Assembly: GCA_910585625.1 (NCBI GenBank)
Contig: CAJUFQ010000015.1
Span: 56,675-74,581 of the forward strand
From: an uncultured Lachnospiraceae bacterium
Lineage (GTDB): Bacteria; Bacillota; Clostridia; Lachnospirales; Lachnospiraceae
Direction of reading: 5' to 3'
DNA: 17,907 nt
The position numbers and the translations under genes are program-made. Within the stretch, counting starts at the first letter, position 1; each line of letters begins with the position of its first letter. Below are positions 1 to 6,543 of this stretch, piece after piece. The notes under the pieces were generated by a model. That model was not told the DNA's origin, searched no databases, and saw nothing but the letters and a program-made list of their open reading frames with translations.

Positions 1-24
1 TCCATTTCATTGGCTTCGGTTCTG

Positions 25-69
25 GACCTAAGGGCATCCTCCCAGCTTCGCTGGGACCCTCCTTAGGTC
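25..69 (-). repeat. Nested palindromic repeat, left copy
   Basis: This 45-bp element has outer arms at 25-33 and 61-69 (GACCTAAGG / CCTTAGGTC, nine perfect pairs). They enclose an inner hairpin at 41-55 (CCCAGC, loop TTC, GCTGGG). It matches the two copies at the right end of the window at 44 of 45 positions, the difference being A in place of C at position 56. The flank at 10-24 resembles, in degraded form, the TTGGCTACGGTAAG module that precedes the right-hand copies. The glmM stop codon (68-70) lies in the edge of the element, so glmM transcripts run straight into it. It could fold as a strong 3' stem-loop after glmM, but no T-run follows on the minus strand, so it is not a canonical intrinsic terminator. 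No transposase is visible. Confidence 0.9.
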
Positions 70-1417
70 AAAGCATATTCTTCATAATTAATTCTGCCAA
101 TGCTTTGGCATCTTTTGATATTTCTTCCTGATCCTTACCCTCAATCATGACCCTGACCAAAGGCTCTGTGCCGGATGGACGAATCAGAACCCTTCCTTCG
201 CCAGCGAATTTCTTCTCAAGTTCCTCAATCGCCTGAGCAATCTCCGGGTAATCCATAAACTTCTCTTTCTTATGATTCGGCACTTTAGCATTCACCAACG
301 CCTGAGGCAGGACTTCCATAATCCCTGCCAGATCTGACAGCGGCTTGCCCGTCCGAACAATGACTTCCAGCAGATGCAAGGCGCTTAACAGCCCATCTCC
401 TGTGGTATTCTCATCCAGGAAAATAATGTGTCCGGACTGCTCGCCTCCGATATTATATCCATTTTCTTTCATGTTTTCCAGAACATAGCGGTCTCCCACC
501 TTGGTCTGCTCAATATGGATGCCGCATGCTTTCCCCATCAGCGTAAAGCCAAGGTTGCTCATGACTGTACCCACAATAGTATCTTTCTTGAGCGTACCAT
601 TCTTTTTCATCTCATTACCGATAATCGCCATCACCTGGTCACCGTCGACGATATTGCCCTTTTCATCGACCGCAAGCATTCGGTCGGCGTCCCCATCAAA
701 AGCAATTCCGATATCTGCCTTCTCATAGACCACCCGCGCGCGCAGCTCATCCATGTGAGTCGATCCGCAGTTTGCATTGATATTTGTGCCGTCCGGGTTC
801 GTATGGATTGCCACCAAATTCGCGCCCAGGCCTTTCAGCGTCTCCACCGCCGTATAATGGGCGGCTCCCTCCGCACAGTCAATGACAATCTTCATGCCGC
901 TTAAGTCTACCGGAACAGTCTTCTTCATAAAGAAAACATACTCCTCCCTGGCGTCAAAGCGGTAACTGATTTTCCCTATGCCAGATCCTAACGGCAACGG
1001 AACATCTTTCATGCCATTGTTAATCAACCGCTCAATCTCGTCTTCCAGCTCATCGGAAAGCTTATACCCTTCCCCATTGAAAAACTTAATCCCATTGAAT
1101 TCCATCGGGTTATGGGAAGCTGAAATAACCACTCCTGCATCCACTTTATGCTTCTTGGTAAGATACGCGATGGCCGGCGTGGGCATGACTCCCATATATA
1201 CTGCGTTCGCCCCCACAGAGCAGACCCCTGCCATCAGCGCATTTGCCAGCATCCCGCCGGAAATCCTCGTATCACATCCAACGATAATCGTAGGCTGGTG
1301 TGCCTTTTCTTTTGTCAGCACATAAGCCCCTGCCTGGCCCAGCTTCATTGCCAGCTCAATCGTAAGTTCTGTGCCTGCCACTCCTCTAACTCCATCTGTT
1401 CCAAACATTCTTGCCAT
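68..1417 (-). CDS. glmM: Phosphoglucosamine mutase
   Basis: GlmM interconverts glucosamine-6-phosphate and glucosamine-1-phosphate in the cytoplasm, feeding UDP-GlcNAc and hence peptidoglycan synthesis. The 449-residue length is normal for the family. Visible motifs are the N-terminal FGTDGVRG, the phosphoserine loop ISASHNP (residues 98-104, catalytic Ser101), the metal-binding loop DGDADR (241-246) and the C-terminal phosphate-binding segment RPSGTEPLVRV (from about 413). The ATG at 1417 follows a GAGGT ribosome site at about 7 nt. The gene starts 36 bp after cdaR, giving the conserved cdaA-cdaR-glmM order. In Bacillus and Lactococcus, GlmM binds CdaA and lowers c-di-AMP synthesis; the shared operon suggests the same here by inference. 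The TGA stop lies at the edge of a palindromic repeat, so the last residues and the stop border sequence that is repeated elsewhere. Confidence 0.98.
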   Translation of the reverse strand: MARMFGTDGVRGVAGTELTIELAMKLGQAGAYVLTKEKAHQPTIIVGCDTRISGGMLANALMAGVCSVGANAVYMGVMPTPAIAYLTKKHKVDAGVVISASHNPMEFNGIKFFNGEGYKLSDELEDEIERLINNGMKDVPLPLGSGIGKISYRFDAREEYVFFMKKTVPVDLSGMKIVIDCAEGAAHYTAVETLKGLGANLVAIHTNPDGTNINANCGSTHMDELRARVVYEKADIGIAFDGDADRMLAVDEKGNIVDGDQVMAIIGNEMKKNGTLKKDTIVGTVMSNLGFTLMGKACGIHIEQTKVGDRYVLENMKENGYNIGGEQSGHIIFLDENTTGDGLLSALHLLEVIVRTGKPLSDLAGIMEVLPQALVNAKVPNHKKEKFMDYPEIAQAIEELEKKFAGEGRVLIRPSGTEPLVRVMIEGKDQEEISKDAKALAELIMKNML

Positions 1418-1453
1418 AGCTTATACCTCTATTTTTCTTTTTTATTTTCCAAA

Positions 1454-2863
1454 TTATTCATTGTCGCCGGAATCATTACCAGAATTGTCATTTGTATCGT
1501 CATCGGCTCCGCTGTCAGGATCTTCCTCTGGGCCGTTTCCTGTGTCCGAAGGCTGGTCATCGCCCATATCGACCAGCTGATCGCTCCCATCTTCTGTCGC
1601 CTGGTTCTTATCCACAATCACGAACTGTATGTTGACAATACCTACCAACTCATATTTTTCATTCGGCAGATTGATTGTAAGCTGCCTTGTATAAGTTCCC
1701 GGCTCCAACTCCGTCACATCCAGCAAAGCCTCAATATATTCTGATTTCAGGGATTCCATGTTTTCCCCCAACGCCCGAACGCTCACGTTTACCGATTCTG
1801 CATTGAAATCGAGGTCAAAGTCGCTGCGCAGCCCGCTGATTTTAATACTGCTTGCCGGGAAATCGAAGGATTTTGTTTCTTTCTGCTCAATGATAACCGT
1901 CACTGCAATCTTGCTGGCGCTTGGCTCTACCAGGGAAATCCCCAGTTCCTCCAGGTACGGCATGATGTCTACCGTGTCCTCCATATCCTCCCGGGCTCCG
2001 GTAATGTCAATCACATCCGCCGGAATATTTATGACACTGATTCCATTGAGGACTGACGCCCTTCCTTTCACAAGCACGGTTTCCGGAACACATTCAATCT
2101 TGCGGAATTCATAGCCGGCTGCCGGCTCGCCGCTGGCCATGCATTGCACCGGCACGCTCTTGGTTGCCCAGATTTCAGCTCTTATCGTCACCGCCGTCTG
2201 GTTCATTTCCAGAAGGTCGGAAGAAATAACGGAACCGTCTTCGTCATACAATACCGGAATCACGCTGTCTGACACATCGCTGGTAACCCCATCCACGTTA
2301 ATGGAAGCCCCCACACGGTTAATCTTGGATACAATGGACACAGGCCCGGATACTTTCAGAAGATTCGGGGTCACCTCCACGCCTCCGATGGCATATCCCT
2401 CCGCCGGCGTCCCTGTGGCCTCCCCTGATATCACAAACTTCTTCTCAAGACGGTCTTCCAGCGTAATCTGCATATTCACAGTCCTGCGGACAATCTCAAT
2501 CCGCCGTTCATTTTTCTTAGCTGTTATCTCAATGGGAACTAATTTAGCTTCCCCTTCCTGGCTGAGGTCTACCTGGCTCAGATCCGCCGTCACGCTGAAA
2601 TCATCAGACGTCATGTCTTCCACATAACTCCTCGAACCTGCAATGTAGAACACCGCAATGTCGGTATCCCCCACGACATTCGGTACTTTCCCCATCTCCG
2701 TGATGATATCTTTGTTGACAATCTCCACCGGAACGGAAAACGACTTCGTGGCTTCCGGATCCGCGACATTGACAACTACCAGCCAGATTACCACTGCAAA
2801 AAGGAGGGATAATAGCTTCAGCCCTGGGTTATTTGCCAGATGCTTCATCGTTTTTCGAAACAT
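1454..2863 (-). CDS. cdaR: CdaR (YbbR-domain) regulator of diadenylate cyclase
   Basis: CdaR is a membrane-anchored extracytoplasmic protein that modulates the cyclase CdaA. The 469-residue product has a short cytoplasmic N terminus, one membrane segment (about residues 14-33) and then several beta-rich YbbR-type repeats covering roughly residues 45-410. It ends in a strikingly acidic, Asp/Gly/Ser/Asn-rich tail of about 55 residues that looks disordered. The ATG at 2863 has an AAGGAGG site 7 nt upstream, lying inside the end of cdaA. The two genes overlap by 35 bp, so translation is probably coupled. The YbbR fold and the neighbours make the assignment firm. The acidic tail is not part of the YbbR repeats and may be lineage-specific; its function is unknown. 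Confidence 0.95.
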   Translation of the reverse strand: MFRKTMKHLANNPGLKLLSLLFAVVIWLVVVNVADPEATKSFSVPVEIVNKDIITEMGKVPNVVGDTDIAVFYIAGSRSYVEDMTSDDFSVTADLSQVDLSQEGEAKLVPIEITAKKNERRIEIVRRTVNMQITLEDRLEKKFVISGEATGTPAEGYAIGGVEVTPNLLKVSGPVSIVSKINRVGASINVDGVTSDVSDSVIPVLYDEDGSVISSDLLEMNQTAVTIRAEIWATKSVPVQCMASGEPAAGYEFRKIECVPETVLVKGRASVLNGISVINIPADVIDITGAREDMEDTVDIMPYLEELGISLVEPSASKIAVTVIIEQKETKSFDFPASSIKISGLRSDFDLDFNAESVNVSVRALGENMESLKSEYIEALLDVTELEPGTYTRQLTINLPNEKYELVGIVNIQFVIVDKNQATEDGSDQLVDMGDDQPSDTGNGPEEDPDSGADDDTNDNSGNDSGDNE

Positions 2864-3734
2864 ATTTCATCCTCCTTTTCCAAATGCGGAAGCGCCCCAC
2901 ATCCATAGCTCCTTTGCGGATAAAGTTCAGCTTCCCTTTCAGGTACTCCGCATCCACATTACGGTATAATTCACCGCCAATAGCAATCGACACATTCCCC
3001 GTCTCCTCGGATACCACAATGGTCAGCGCATCGCATACCTCGCTGATCCCTACTGCGGCACGGTGCCTGGTTCCCAGTTCCTTGCTAAGTTCCATATTAT
3101 CCGAAAGAGGCAGATAACAGGTTGCAGACACCACCCTGTCTCCACGTACAATAATAGCGCCATCATGCAACGGCGTGTTATGCTCAAATATATTAATCAG
3201 AAGCTGGCTGGACACCAAGGAATCCAGGGCAATCCCCGTCCTCTCATACTCTCCCAGCACAACATCCTGCTCAATTACAATCAATGCCCCCGTCTTTACC
3301 TTTGCCATCTCATAAGTCGCTTTTACCAGCTCATTGGCTACCCTTTCGCTAAACCGTTCCTGATCCTTCTGAGAATCAAAAGAAAACAGCGACATGATGA
3401 AATTCCTCTGCCCAAGCTGCTCCAGAGCCCGCCGCAGTTCCGGCTGAAATACAACGGCAATCGCAATTACCGCTACATTGATAGTCTTGCCGACAATCCA
3501 CAGGATAGTGTTCATCTGGAACATCGCGCAGACTAAAATAAAAATTGCAACGACAATGATGCCTTTTAAAAGATTCCATGCCCTGGTCTTTTTAATCCAT
3601 ACCAGAACATTATAGAGCAGAAATGAAATAATAATAATTTCCACAATATCAGTTTTGGTAATCTGGGGCATCTCTATCCAAAACAGATATTTGGACGCAA
3701 AAGAATTTATAATTGCGAACAATTCCTTTATCAT
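2829..3734 (-). CDS. cdaA: Diadenylate cyclase CdaA
   Basis: CdaA makes the second messenger c-di-AMP from two ATP at the membrane; c-di-AMP controls potassium and osmolyte transport and cell-wall homeostasis. From the chosen start the protein is 301 residues. It has three membrane segments (about 30-48, 57-71 and 77-97) followed by a cytoplasmic DAC domain. The catalytic motifs are intact: DGA at 191-193 within NTPLHDGAIIV, and RHR at 223-225 within GTRHRAAVGIS. The ATG at 3734 has an AAAGGA site about 8 nt upstream. An in-frame TTG at 3764 would add ten residues but is less likely. The gene follows the unknown membrane gene by 58 bp and overlaps cdaR by 35 bp. It is the usual Firmicutes housekeeping cyclase, here in its standard operon. 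Confidence 0.97.
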   Translation of the reverse strand: MIKELFAIINSFASKYLFWIEMPQITKTDIVEIIIISFLLYNVLVWIKKTRAWNLLKGIIVVAIFILVCAMFQMNTILWIVGKTINVAVIAIAVVFQPELRRALEQLGQRNFIMSLFSFDSQKDQERFSERVANELVKATYEMAKVKTGALIVIEQDVVLGEYERTGIALDSLVSSQLLINIFEHNTPLHDGAIIVRGDRVVSATCYLPLSDNMELSKELGTRHRAAVGISEVCDALTIVVSEETGNVSIAIGGELYRNVDAEYLKGKLNFIRKGAMDVGRFRIWKRRMKYVSKNDEASGK

Positions 3735-3792
3735 AATTTCATTCCTTTCTGATTCAGACGCCAAAAACGCCTCAAATCCTTCTTAAATTTCA

Positions 3793-4782
3793 TCAGTGCA
3801 GGAGATCGCTGTCAATATCCAGCTCCTCCGCCAGCTGCCTGCGGTTAATCGTTGTCTTCTTCGGGGTAATGCGTTTGACCCGCTTATCCTTCTTGGCAAG
3901 ATACACCTTGGGAACAGCTTTCACAAAATAATAATATTCGTCATCTTCAAATTGTACCCGTTCAATTCTGGAATAATCAAGATTATATAGGAAGAATTCC
4001 AAAATCAGGCAAATCACCATGGAAACCGCCGTACCAATTAAAACCCACGTAGCCTTCTGAGGCATCCCCAGCATGACATAACCTACCAGAAGAATTACCA
4101 TCTGCATCAGGTTTCCCACAATCAGCCCTATCCGCCACGCAAAATTTATTGACTGCTTCCGTATGACATACACCGTCAGGGACGTGACAAGAAATGCTGC
4201 GATTACCAGGTACATCTCCTTGTTGCCAGTCAGCATTTTCAGGGCGGCTGTACATTTGGCTATGGCTTCTGTCTCTTCCGCAGAAGTGAAGTTCGCCATA
4301 TTCGTCTTGACTCCGTCTATATAGAAAAAGACCAGCGCCCCGCTGACCACTGATAAGTACGCTGACGGCCCGCACAGCAAGCCTGCAGACACCGGCACCA
4401 CCTGCGGTACCTTCAATAAGCACAAGACAGGGGTCAGAATTGCTGTATAGCCATGCTGTGGCGCGAATTTGCCATATAGGAAAAACAGCAGCAGAATCAG
4501 GCACAGGCCGATAGCGCAGACCTCCAACGACAACGCAGACAGATGGATTAGAATCAGCCCACAGGCTGCCGCCACCATGATGTTAACCGGCATGAACGCG
4601 CAAGCCAACGCTAAAAGCAACGCAACTGCCGGCTGGTTCAGCTGTTCCTGATACCCAAGCTGGCTATTTATCAGCAAAAACGTTACCAGCCCCAGCACAA
4701 ACTTCACGCCTGCCGTAACGTAAATCTCATACCTTCCATAAAAGTTGCGCAGCCTCTCCCTAAACTCCAATAATCCAGTCAT
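3793..4782 (-). CDS. Multi-pass membrane protein of unknown function
   Basis: I do not recognise a characterised family. The 329-residue product has about eight to ten hydrophobic segments over roughly residues 22-270. It ends in a cytoplasmic-looking tail with an acidic and aromatic stretch (EDDEYYYFVKAVPK), then a very basic segment (KKDKRVKRITPKK), then an acidic end. The positive charge suggests the C terminus is inside. The ATG at 4782 has GGAGG 6 nt upstream and lies 1 bp from the stop of the preceding small membrane gene, so the two are probably translationally coupled. It sits directly before cdaA, a placement I associate with Lachnospiraceae. A role near CdaA or in envelope or ion homeostasis is a guess from position only. 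Confidence 0.85.
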   Translation of the reverse strand: MTGLLEFRERLRNFYGRYEIYVTAGVKFVLGLVTFLLINSQLGYQEQLNQPAVALLLALACAFMPVNIMVAAACGLILIHLSALSLEVCAIGLCLILLLFFLYGKFAPQHGYTAILTPVLCLLKVPQVVPVSAGLLCGPSAYLSVVSGALVFFYIDGVKTNMANFTSAEETEAIAKCTAALKMLTGNKEMYLVIAAFLVTSLTVYVIRKQSINFAWRIGLIVGNLMQMVILLVGYVMLGMPQKATWVLIGTAVSMVICLILEFFLYNLDYSRIERVQFEDDEYYYFVKAVPKVYLAKKDKRVKRITPKKTTINRRQLAEELDIDSDLLH

Positions 4783-4783
4783 A

Positions 4784-5197
4784 TCAATCCTCCAAGGGCG
4801 GCGACCTGTCTTCCTTTTCCTGAAGCTTCTCTGCCCTCCGCAAAATAGAATGGTACTCCTTCATGCTGGCGGTCGCCTTCGTATAACGCCGATAATACAC
4901 CAAAAGGGCAATCAGCTGATAAATAGCGATAAATACAAAATATATCGCCAGGACAGACATGCCTAACTCTGCAAAATCCCTGCTGGCCAGAATCTCCGTG
5001 ATGTCCTCAAACACATACAACGCCCAACACAGAAGCAGGATTCCAAACGCTATACTTGAGGTGATAAATGTCTTCACCATGCCAAGGGTCACATAATCCT
5101 TCCTATAAAACTGTTTTATGGGCATATATTTTTTTCCTTCACCCTCCTCATAGGAGGCCATTTTCGTCATCAGACGAATCCGCTCTTCACTCAACAT
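4784..5197 (-). CDS. Small two-pass membrane protein, unknown function
   Basis: The 137-residue product has no family I can name. It has a charged N-terminal region of about 40 residues beginning MLSEERIRLM, two membrane segments (about 44-63 and 79-101) and a basic, helix-prone C terminus. I chose the ATG at 5197 because MLSEERIRLM looks like a natural protein start. However, its ribosome site is weak, and the frame stays open upstream to a TTG at 5299, right after the yvyF stop, which would add 34 residues. The stop is 1 bp from the start of the next membrane gene. Charge distribution would put both termini in the cytoplasm. It may work with the larger membrane protein encoded next to it. 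Confidence 0.8.
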   Translation of the reverse strand: MLSEERIRLMTKMASYEEGEGKKYMPIKQFYRKDYVTLGMVKTFITSSIAFGILLLCWALYVFEDITEILASRDFAELGMSVLAIYFVFIAIYQLIALLVYYRRYTKATASMKEYHSILRRAEKLQEKEDRSPPLED

Positions 5198-5304
5198 ATC
5201 CGCACCATCCAGAGACACCGCATCTACACAGCAGACAAAACCCTGAAAAACCTGCTTTCCAAGGCACTCTCCATTTACCAGCTGATGAAACACTGCCAAC
5301 AGTC

Positions 5305-5715
5305 TTATTTCTCTAAAAATCTCATCCGGTCCTTCTCCGAACCCTTTTGAGGCTGCTTTACTAAAGTTGCAGTCGGCTTCTTTGTCGCGCCGGACAAGTC
5401 ATGAATCAGGCCGTTCTTGCACTTACTGCAGTATCTGCCCGTCAGGATCTTGGCCCCGCATCCCTCGCACTCCAGCGTAATCTGTGATTCTTCCGTAAAG
5501 GACAGACGCTCTTCCCTCACCCACTGCCGAATCTGCTTGACAGAAACCTCATTTTCCTCTGATACTACGCCCATAGGCGCATTCGGATTCTCCCTCAGAA
5601 ATGACTTAACCTGCTGAAATTTGTCTTCAAGGTCTGCAATGCAGGCAGAACATAGCGGCGGCCCCTGCAGATAATTAAAAAGCCTCCCACAGCCTTTGCA
5701 ATTTCTAACTTCCAT
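5305..5715 (-). CDS. yvyF: Flagellar operon protein YvyF (TIGR03826-type)
   Basis: This 136-residue zinc-ribbon protein matches the YvyF type that sits beside comF and flgM in Bacillus. It has cysteine pairs at residues 6/9 and 22/25 near the N terminus and at 83/86 and 96/99 in the second half, each set suited to one zinc ion. A possible helix-turn-helix lies between them at about residues 50-70 (EENEVSVKQIRQW). It resembles a DNA- or RNA-binding regulator, and a role in flagellar gene control has been proposed for the family. The ATG at 5715 has AGGAGG 9 nt upstream and starts 4 bp after comF. In Bacillus flgM, flgN and the hook-associated genes follow. Here they are absent and membrane genes and cdaA come instead, so the flagellar link has been reshuffled. 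Confidence 0.85.
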   Translation of the reverse strand: MEVRNCKGCGRLFNYLQGPPLCSACIADLEDKFQQVKSFLRENPNAPMGVVSEENEVSVKQIRQWVREERLSFTEESQITLECEGCGAKILTGRYCSKCKNGLIHDLSGATKKPTATLVKQPQKGSEKDRMRFLEK

Positions 5716-5719
5716 ACCC

Positions 5720-6457
5720 TCATTCCTCCTGATAGCCAGTTCCGATGCTGACGCTCAGGCAGAACACTTCTCCTGCGCCCCTGCGCTTTAATTCTTCTGC
5801 CGCCTCATGCATCGTACTTCCTGTTGTATATATGTCGTCAATAAGTAATATATGGTTTAATTGTACCTTATTTTCCATAGTTTTAAAAGCTTTTTTCAAA
5901 TTATTTTTACGTTCTTCTTCATTTAATTCTTTCTGCGCCCTAGTATCACGCACACGGCGCAGCAGCCTTCCATAAACGGGGATGCCCATGCATCTGCCGA
6001 CTTCCCTGGCAACCAGCTCTGCCTGGTTAAACCCACGCCGGCGCAGACGCCTTTTGGATAGCGGGATTGGGACAAGCGCGTCAATCTTACGTCTGTTTAT
6101 CCATTCTCCATACACCCTTGCCATCTCCCTGCCATAACAGCGCGCATATTCTTGCCTCCCATGATATTTAAAACGGTAGATAGATTCTTTCACCGCTCCC
6201 TGGTATATCCAGAGCGCTTTCCCTTGTGCAAACGCCCGCACATGGTGCGTACAGTCATAGCAGCACTCCTGCCTCTCATCGCCAAGCGGCTTCCCGCATT
6301 TCTTACAGACAGGCTCCCTGATGTATTCCAGCTTCCTCCCGCAAACGCTGCACATCAGCTCTGGGGCAAGGAATACGGAAGAGGGCAGCACCTTGTCGCA
6401 AAACGGGCATCTTAGCGGAAACAGCAAATGGTGCAGATGTTCCTTGTAAATCTTCAT
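5720..6457 (-). CDS. comF: ComF family phosphoribosyltransferase-like protein
   Basis: This 245-residue ComFC-type protein is needed for DNA uptake in competent Firmicutes and proteobacteria, probably acting in the cytoplasm on incoming single-stranded DNA. The N terminus holds a zinc ribbon (Cys17/Cys20, Cys36/Cys39, then Cys51/Cys54 and Cys65-Cys69). The C-terminal half is a type I phosphoribosyltransferase fold with the PRPP loop ILLIDDIYTTGST at about 203-215 and the conserved FNQAELVA and RAQKELNEEER segments. No comFA helicase gene is next to it. It starts 86 bp after recD2, and the ribosome site is weak. A TATAAA in the gap (about 6490-6495) lacks a clear -35. The pairing with yvyF is the conserved Bacillus arrangement. 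Transformability of this organism cannot be inferred from this gene alone. Confidence 0.93.
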   Translation of the reverse strand: MKIYKEHLHHLLFPLRCPFCDKVLPSSVFLAPELMCSVCGRKLEYIREPVCKKCGKPLGDERQECCYDCTHHVRAFAQGKALWIYQGAVKESIYRFKYHGRQEYARCYGREMARVYGEWINRRKIDALVPIPLSKRRLRRRGFNQAELVAREVGRCMGIPVYGRLLRRVRDTRAQKELNEEERKNNLKKAFKTMENKVQLNHILLIDDIYTTGSTMHEAAEELKRRGAGEVFCLSVSIGTGYQEE

Positions 6458-6543
6458 AGCTTTTTTCTGAAAACTATCTCTCCGGCCCTTTTATACTAAC
6501 ATACCAAATCTTGCGTTTCTAGCAGTATTTTCGAAAGATTTCC

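Noticed and set aside
6458..6543. Promoter for comF (TATAAA at about 6490-6495)
   Set aside because: No -35 element at a suitable distance and no flagellar-sigma pattern, so it is mentioned only in the comF entry.
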